Below are positions 6,792 to 9,707 of a stretch of 9,707 nt of DNA, piece by piece; positions within the stretch are counted from its first letter, which is position 1, and every line of letters begins with the position of its first letter. Where the stretch lies: positions 1 through 9,707 of the forward strand of contig DATBMB010000104.1 of the NCBI GenBank assembly GCA_036555035.1, written 5' to 3'. Below the pieces are notes generated by a model. It was not told the origin of the DNA. It ran no database searches and saw only the letters and a list, made by a program, of their open reading frames with translations. The stretch is from SG8-41 sp036555035. GTDB lineage: Bacteria; Pseudomonadota; Gammaproteobacteria; Burkholderiales; SG8-41. A program made the translations under genes and the position numbers.

Positions 6792-8581
6792 CAGAACCTC
6801 CCGGGCTCGAGAAATAGCACGCTCCCCGCGCCGTGCGTGACCTCCCGCGCAAGCGGAATCGCCTTGGGCAGCTCGTGCTCCGCATAGAAGCGCGCAGTCG
6901 CGAGCTTCGTCTCGAGGAATTCAGAATCCGCGTCCGGCTGCCGCAATTTCTCCGCCGCGATGAGCGCCGCGCGCGCCATCGTCCAGCCCCCCGCGACCGT
7001 GCCGAAGAGCTTGAGATACGGCACCGCCACCGCCGCCACCGCTCTTGCGTCCCCCGGAAAGGTGTCCACGATCCAGCGCGTCGCGGCCTCGAGCCCGGCG
7101 ACGGCCTCCCTAAAGTTGGGGCGCGTCGAAGCGAGCATATTCCCTCCCGCAGCGAGCGCCGTATCCAATCCGCGCATGGCCGATATCACCGCCAGCGCCG
7201 TCGCCCCCTTCTCGTGCGCAACCTTGCGGCCGACGAGATCGTTCGCCTGGATGCCGGTCGTGCCCTCGTAGATCGTGGTGATGCGCGCATCGCGCAGGTA
7301 CTGAGCCGCGCCGGTCTCCTCGACGTATCCCATCCCGCCATGGACCTGGACGCCGGTCGAGGCAACCTCGACGCCCTGCTCCGTGCACCAGGCCTTCACG
7401 ACGGGCGTCAGCAGATCCACCAGCGCCTGGCTGCGCTGCTTCTCGCCGGGATCGGGATGATGCTTCGCTTTGTCGAGCACGGCCGCGGCGAAATACGCGA
7501 GCGCGCGCATCGCCTCGTTCTGGGCGCGCATGGACATGAGCATCCGGCGCACGTCGGGATGATGGATGATCGTGACGCGGTCGCCGCTCTTCTGGCCAAC
7601 TTCGCGGCCCTGCACCCGCGTCTTCGCGTGCTCGAGCGCGTGCTGGTAGGCCCGCTCGCCGATCGCGACTCCCTCCACGCCGACTGCGAGCCGCGCGTGG
7701 TTCATCATCGTGAACATGTATTCGAGCCCGCGGTTTTCCTCGCCGACCAGGTAGCCGGTCGCGCCCTTGTTATCGCCATACGCGAGCACGCAGGTCGGGC
7801 TCGCGTGGATGCCGAGCTTGTGCTCGATCGAGACGCACCGTATGTCGTTTCGCTCGCCCAGCGTCCCGCCGGGGCCCGGCAGGAATTTCGGGACGATGAA
7901 GAGCGAGATCCCCTTGACCCCCTCGGGGGCGTCGGGCGTGCGCGCGAGGACAAGGTGCACGATGTTTTCCGTCAGGTCGTGCTCGCCCCACGTGATGAAG
8001 ATCTTGGTGCCGCGGATGCGGTAGTGGTCGCCCTCCCGCTCCGCCCGCGTGCGCACCGCGGACAGGTCCGAGCCCGCCTGCGGCTCGGTGAGATTCATCG
8101 TGCCGGCCCACTCGCCCGAGGTGAGCTTGCCGAGGTAGGCCGCTTTCTGCTCCGGCGAGCCGTGTATCCTCAGGGCCTCGAGGACGCCGGACGTGAGCAT
8201 CGGGGCGAGGCACAGCGCCAGGTTCGCGCTCTTCCAGATCTCCTGGACCGGGGTTGCGATGAGGTGCGGCAATCCCTGTCCGCCGTATTCGGCCTCGCCG
8301 CCGAGCCCGTTCCAGCCGGCCTCGATGAATTTCCGGTATGCCTCCCTGAACCCGGCGGGCGCGGTGACCCGGCCGTCGGCGAGCCGCGCGCCCTGCTTGT
8401 CGCCGGTGCGGTTCAGGGGATCGAGCACTTCCCGCGCGAACTTCGCCGCCTCCCCCAGCACCGCTTCGACCAGCTCGGCATTCACATCGCGGTGGCCCGG
8501 GAGCGCGGAGATTTCGGCCAGCCCCGCGAGCTCCGTGATCGCGAAGTGCATGTCCTTCAACGGCGCGGCGTAGGTGGAAAT
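6791..8581 (-). CDS. Acyl-CoA dehydrogenase, long form with C-terminal extension
   Basis: FAD-dependent acyl-CoA dehydrogenase of about 596 aa, making the first double bond of an acyl-CoA and passing electrons to EtfAB, encoded next door. Counting from the TTG at 8560: helical N-terminal part 1-120, LTEPQAGSD (157-165) in the flavin-binding strand domain, C-terminal helical domain with the catalytic-base motif YEGTTGIQ (E432), and an extra region to 589 as in the roughly 590-aa DmdC-like class. The start is unusual. AAGGAG (8594-8589) lies 7 nt before ATT at 8581, and reading from that ATT gives xSTYAAPLKDM, matching the family start YxAPLxDM. The TTG at 8560 and ATG at 8551 have no ribosome site at a workable distance. 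ATT is therefore preferred, or a mutated or misread ATG. The ATT is separated from the etfA stop by 1 nt. Acyl chain specificity is not visible. Confidence 0.88.
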   Translation of the reverse strand: MSTYAAPLKDMHFAITELAGLAEISALPGHRDVNAELVEAVLGEAAKFAREVLDPLNRTGDKQGARLADGRVTAPAGFREAYRKFIEAGWNGLGGEAEYGGQGLPHLIATPVQEIWKSANLALCLAPMLTSGVLEALRIHGSPEQKAAYLGKLTSGEWAGTMNLTEPQAGSDLSAVRTRAEREGDHYRIRGTKIFITWGEHDLTENIVHLVLARTPDAPEGVKGISLFIVPKFLPGPGGTLGERNDIRCVSIEHKLGIHASPTCVLAYGDNKGATGYLVGEENRGLEYMFTMMNHARLAVGVEGVAIGERAYQHALEHAKTRVQGREVGQKSGDRVTIIHHPDVRRMLMSMRAQNEAMRALAYFAAAVLDKAKHHPDPGEKQRSQALVDLLTPVVKAWCTEQGVEVASTGVQVHGGMGYVEETGAAQYLRDARITTIYEGTTGIQANDLVGRKVAHEKGATALAVISAMRGLDTALAAGGNMLASTRPNFREAVAGLEAATRWIVDTFPGDARAVAAVAVPYLKLFGTVAGGWTMARAALIAAEKLRQPDADSEFLETKLATARFYAEHELPKAIPLAREVTHGAGSVLFLEPGRF

Positions 8582-8582
8582 C

Positions 8583-9512
8583 CTAGAGCTCCTTGGTGAG
8601 CTCGGGAACCGCCTTGAAGAGATCCTCGACCAGCCAGTAGTTCGCCACGGCGAAGATGGGCGCTTCGGCGTCCTTGTTGATCGCGACGATAACCTTGCTG
8701 TCCTTCATGCCCGCGAGGTGCTGGATCGCGCCGGAGATGCCGACCGCGATGTAGAGCTCGGGGGCGACGATCTTTCCCGTCTGGCCGACCTGGAACTCAT
8801 TGGGCTTGAACCCCGAATCCACCGCGGCGCGTGAAGCCCCGACCGCCGCGCCGAGCTTGTCCGCCAGTGCTTCGATGAGCCGGAAATTCTCGGCGCTGCC
8901 CACGCCGCGGCCGCCGGAAACGATCACGCGGGCGGCCGTCAACTCGGGACGGTCCGACTTCTGCACTTCCTGGCCGTTGAATTTCGACAGGCCGGCGTCG
9001 GTGGCCGGGGAAATCTTTTCAATCGGCGCGGCAGCAGCGCTTTCGCCCGCCGCGTCGAAGCCGGTGGCGCGCACGGTGACGACCTTGATGCGGTCGCCCG
9101 ACTGCACCGTCGCCAGCGCGTTGCCGGCATAGATGGGGCGCACGAAGGTGTCCGGCGACTCCACCGCGCTGATATCGGAGATCTGCTGCACGTCGAGGAG
9201 CGCCGCCACGCGCGGCATCAAGTTCTTGCCGAAGCCGGTAGCGGGCGCGACGAGATGCGTGTAGCCGGCGGCGAGCGGCTCGATCAGCGCGGCGAGATTC
9301 TCAGCGAGCAAGCCCTCGTAGTGCGGCGCCTCGCAGAGCAGAATCTTCTTCACGCCCGCCAGCCTCGCCGCGGCCTCCGCCGCCGCGGCGCACTGGTGCC
9401 CCGCCACCAGGACGGCGATGTCGCTTCCCATCTTGCCCGCCGCCGTCACGGCGTTCGCCGTGCCCGGCTTGAGCTGCTTTCCATCGTGTTCCGCGATTAC
9501 CAATACCGCCAT
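8583..9512 (-). CDS. etfA: Electron transfer flavoprotein alpha subunit
   Basis: EtfA of 309 aa, normal length. It binds FAD with EtfB and carries electrons from acyl-CoA dehydrogenases to ETF:ubiquinone oxidoreductase. FAD-domain features: SGGRGVGSAENF (199-210), QVGQTGK (241-247), and the family signature at 253-279 (LYIA, GISGAIQH, then IVAIN), which it matches fully. The tail has ANYWLVEDLF (290-299) where relatives usually have ADYGLV, a double change near the C-terminus. The ATG at 9512 follows the etfB stop by 16 nt with only a weak ribosome site, so translation is likely coupled to etfB. The etfB-etfA-dehydrogenase order is a classic fatty-acid oxidation arrangement. Confidence 0.95.
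   Translation of the reverse strand: MAVLVIAEHDGKQLKPGTANAVTAAGKMGSDIAVLVAGHQCAAAAEAAARLAGVKKILLCEAPHYEGLLAENLAALIEPLAAGYTHLVAPATGFGKNLMPRVAALLDVQQISDISAVESPDTFVRPIYAGNALATVQSGDRIKVVTVRATGFDAAGESAAAAPIEKISPATDAGLSKFNGQEVQKSDRPELTAARVIVSGGRGVGSAENFRLIEALADKLGAAVGASRAAVDSGFKPNEFQVGQTGKIVAPELYIAVGISGAIQHLAGMKDSKVIVAINKDAEAPIFAVANYWLVEDLFKAVPELTKEL
8589..8594 (-). promoter_or_regulatory. Ribosome binding site that sets the acyl-CoA dehydrogenase start
   Basis: AAGGAG inside the last codons of etfA, read on the minus strand from 8594 to 8589. A 7-nt gap (8588-8582) separates it from ATT at 8581, ideal for initiation there. The later TTG (8560) and ATG (8551) are about 28 and 37 nt away, too far to be served by it. 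Confidence 0.6.
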
Positions 9513-9528
9513 ATTGACCCGTCGCTCG

Positions 9529-9707
9529 CTAGATGACCTTGGCTTCGTTCTTCAGCTTCGCCACCAGCTCCGCCACATCGGCGACCTGCACGCCGGCGCC
9601 GCGCTTGGGCGGCTCCTCGACCTTGAGTGTCGTCAACCGCGGGGCAACGTCCACGCCCAGCGCGTCGGGCTTGATGACCTCCAGCGGCTTTTTCTTGGCT
9701 TTCATGA
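9529..9707 (-). CDS. etfB: Electron transfer flavoprotein beta subunit, C-terminal end only
   Basis: Only the last 58 residues plus stop are in the window; the gene continues past the right edge. The fragment starts at MKAKKKPLEVIKPDALGVDV, which corresponds to the recognition loop that docks ETF onto its dehydrogenase partners, followed by the conserved tail (EEPPKRGAGVQVADVAELVAKL). The M at 9705-9703 is an internal residue, not the start, because the family has about 190 residues before it. EtfB binds AMP in bacteria and, with EtfA, forms the electron carrier. Stop TAG at 9531-9529, 16 nt before etfA, so the two are co-transcribed. Confidence 0.93.
   Translation of the reverse strand, partial: MKAKKKPLEVIKPDALGVDVAPRLTTLKVEEPPKRGAGVQVADVAELVAKLKNEAKVI

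Noticed and set aside
6833..8599. Open frame of 588 codons opposite the acyl-CoA dehydrogenase
   Set aside because: It is an antisense shadow in high-GC DNA: Arg/His/Ala-rich with no recognisable domain, while the opposite strand encodes a clear enzyme.

Overview
This is a high-GC window with nine protein-coding genes, two of them cut by the window edges. It looks like a betaproteobacterium (Burkholderiales or a relative). Grounds for this are the strong G/C bias at third codon positions, a canonical etfB-etfA pair whose EtfB C-terminus resembles betaproteobacterial versions, and the style of the FAAL-like/PlsC fusion and the GltI-type binding protein. The lineage is an inference; no rRNA or other taxonomic marker is present.

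Left half, + strand (about 1-5277). A large bifunctional lipid enzyme (adenylate-forming acyl ligase fused to a PlsC acyltransferase) enters from the left edge already in frame. After a 109-nt gap with a plausible sigma70 promoter come three tightly packed genes: a secreted ABC-type amino-acid-binding protein, a LOG-family Rossmann-fold protein 11 nt downstream, and a TRAP (DctP-like) solute-binding protein whose GTG start overlaps the LOG stop by 4 nt. Neither binding protein has its membrane partners here, and the TRAP protein has no visible signal peptide.

Convergence point (5276-5370). The 97-nt gap between the two converging gene sets is almost entirely a palindromic element with a perfect 18-bp inverted repeat at its ends and a GC-rich hairpin in the middle. 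It looks like a REP/MITE-type repeat that may also end transcription in both directions. Its left end supplies part of the TRAP gene's stop codon.

Right half, - strand (9707 down to 5375). Reading in the direction of transcription: end of etfB, etfA, a long acyl-CoA dehydrogenase (about 596 aa), an HpcH/HpaI-family aldolase, then after 76 nt a small cupin. EtfAB takes electrons from the dehydrogenase, and gene contacts of 16, 1 and -1 nt suggest one operon. The aldolase is coupled to the dehydrogenase by a TGATG junction, which suggests a catabolic module in which an acyl-CoA is oxidised and a hydroxy-oxo acid or related intermediate is cleaved; the substrate cannot be read from sequence. The dehydrogenase appears to use a non-canonical ATT start.

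There are no stretches over 300 nt without a gene, and no tRNA, rRNA, CRISPR or transposase genes were seen. Most of the window looks like ordinary metabolic gene content. The items most worth a second look are the ATT start, the palindromic element, the signal-less TRAP protein and the acyl-ligase/acyltransferase fusion.
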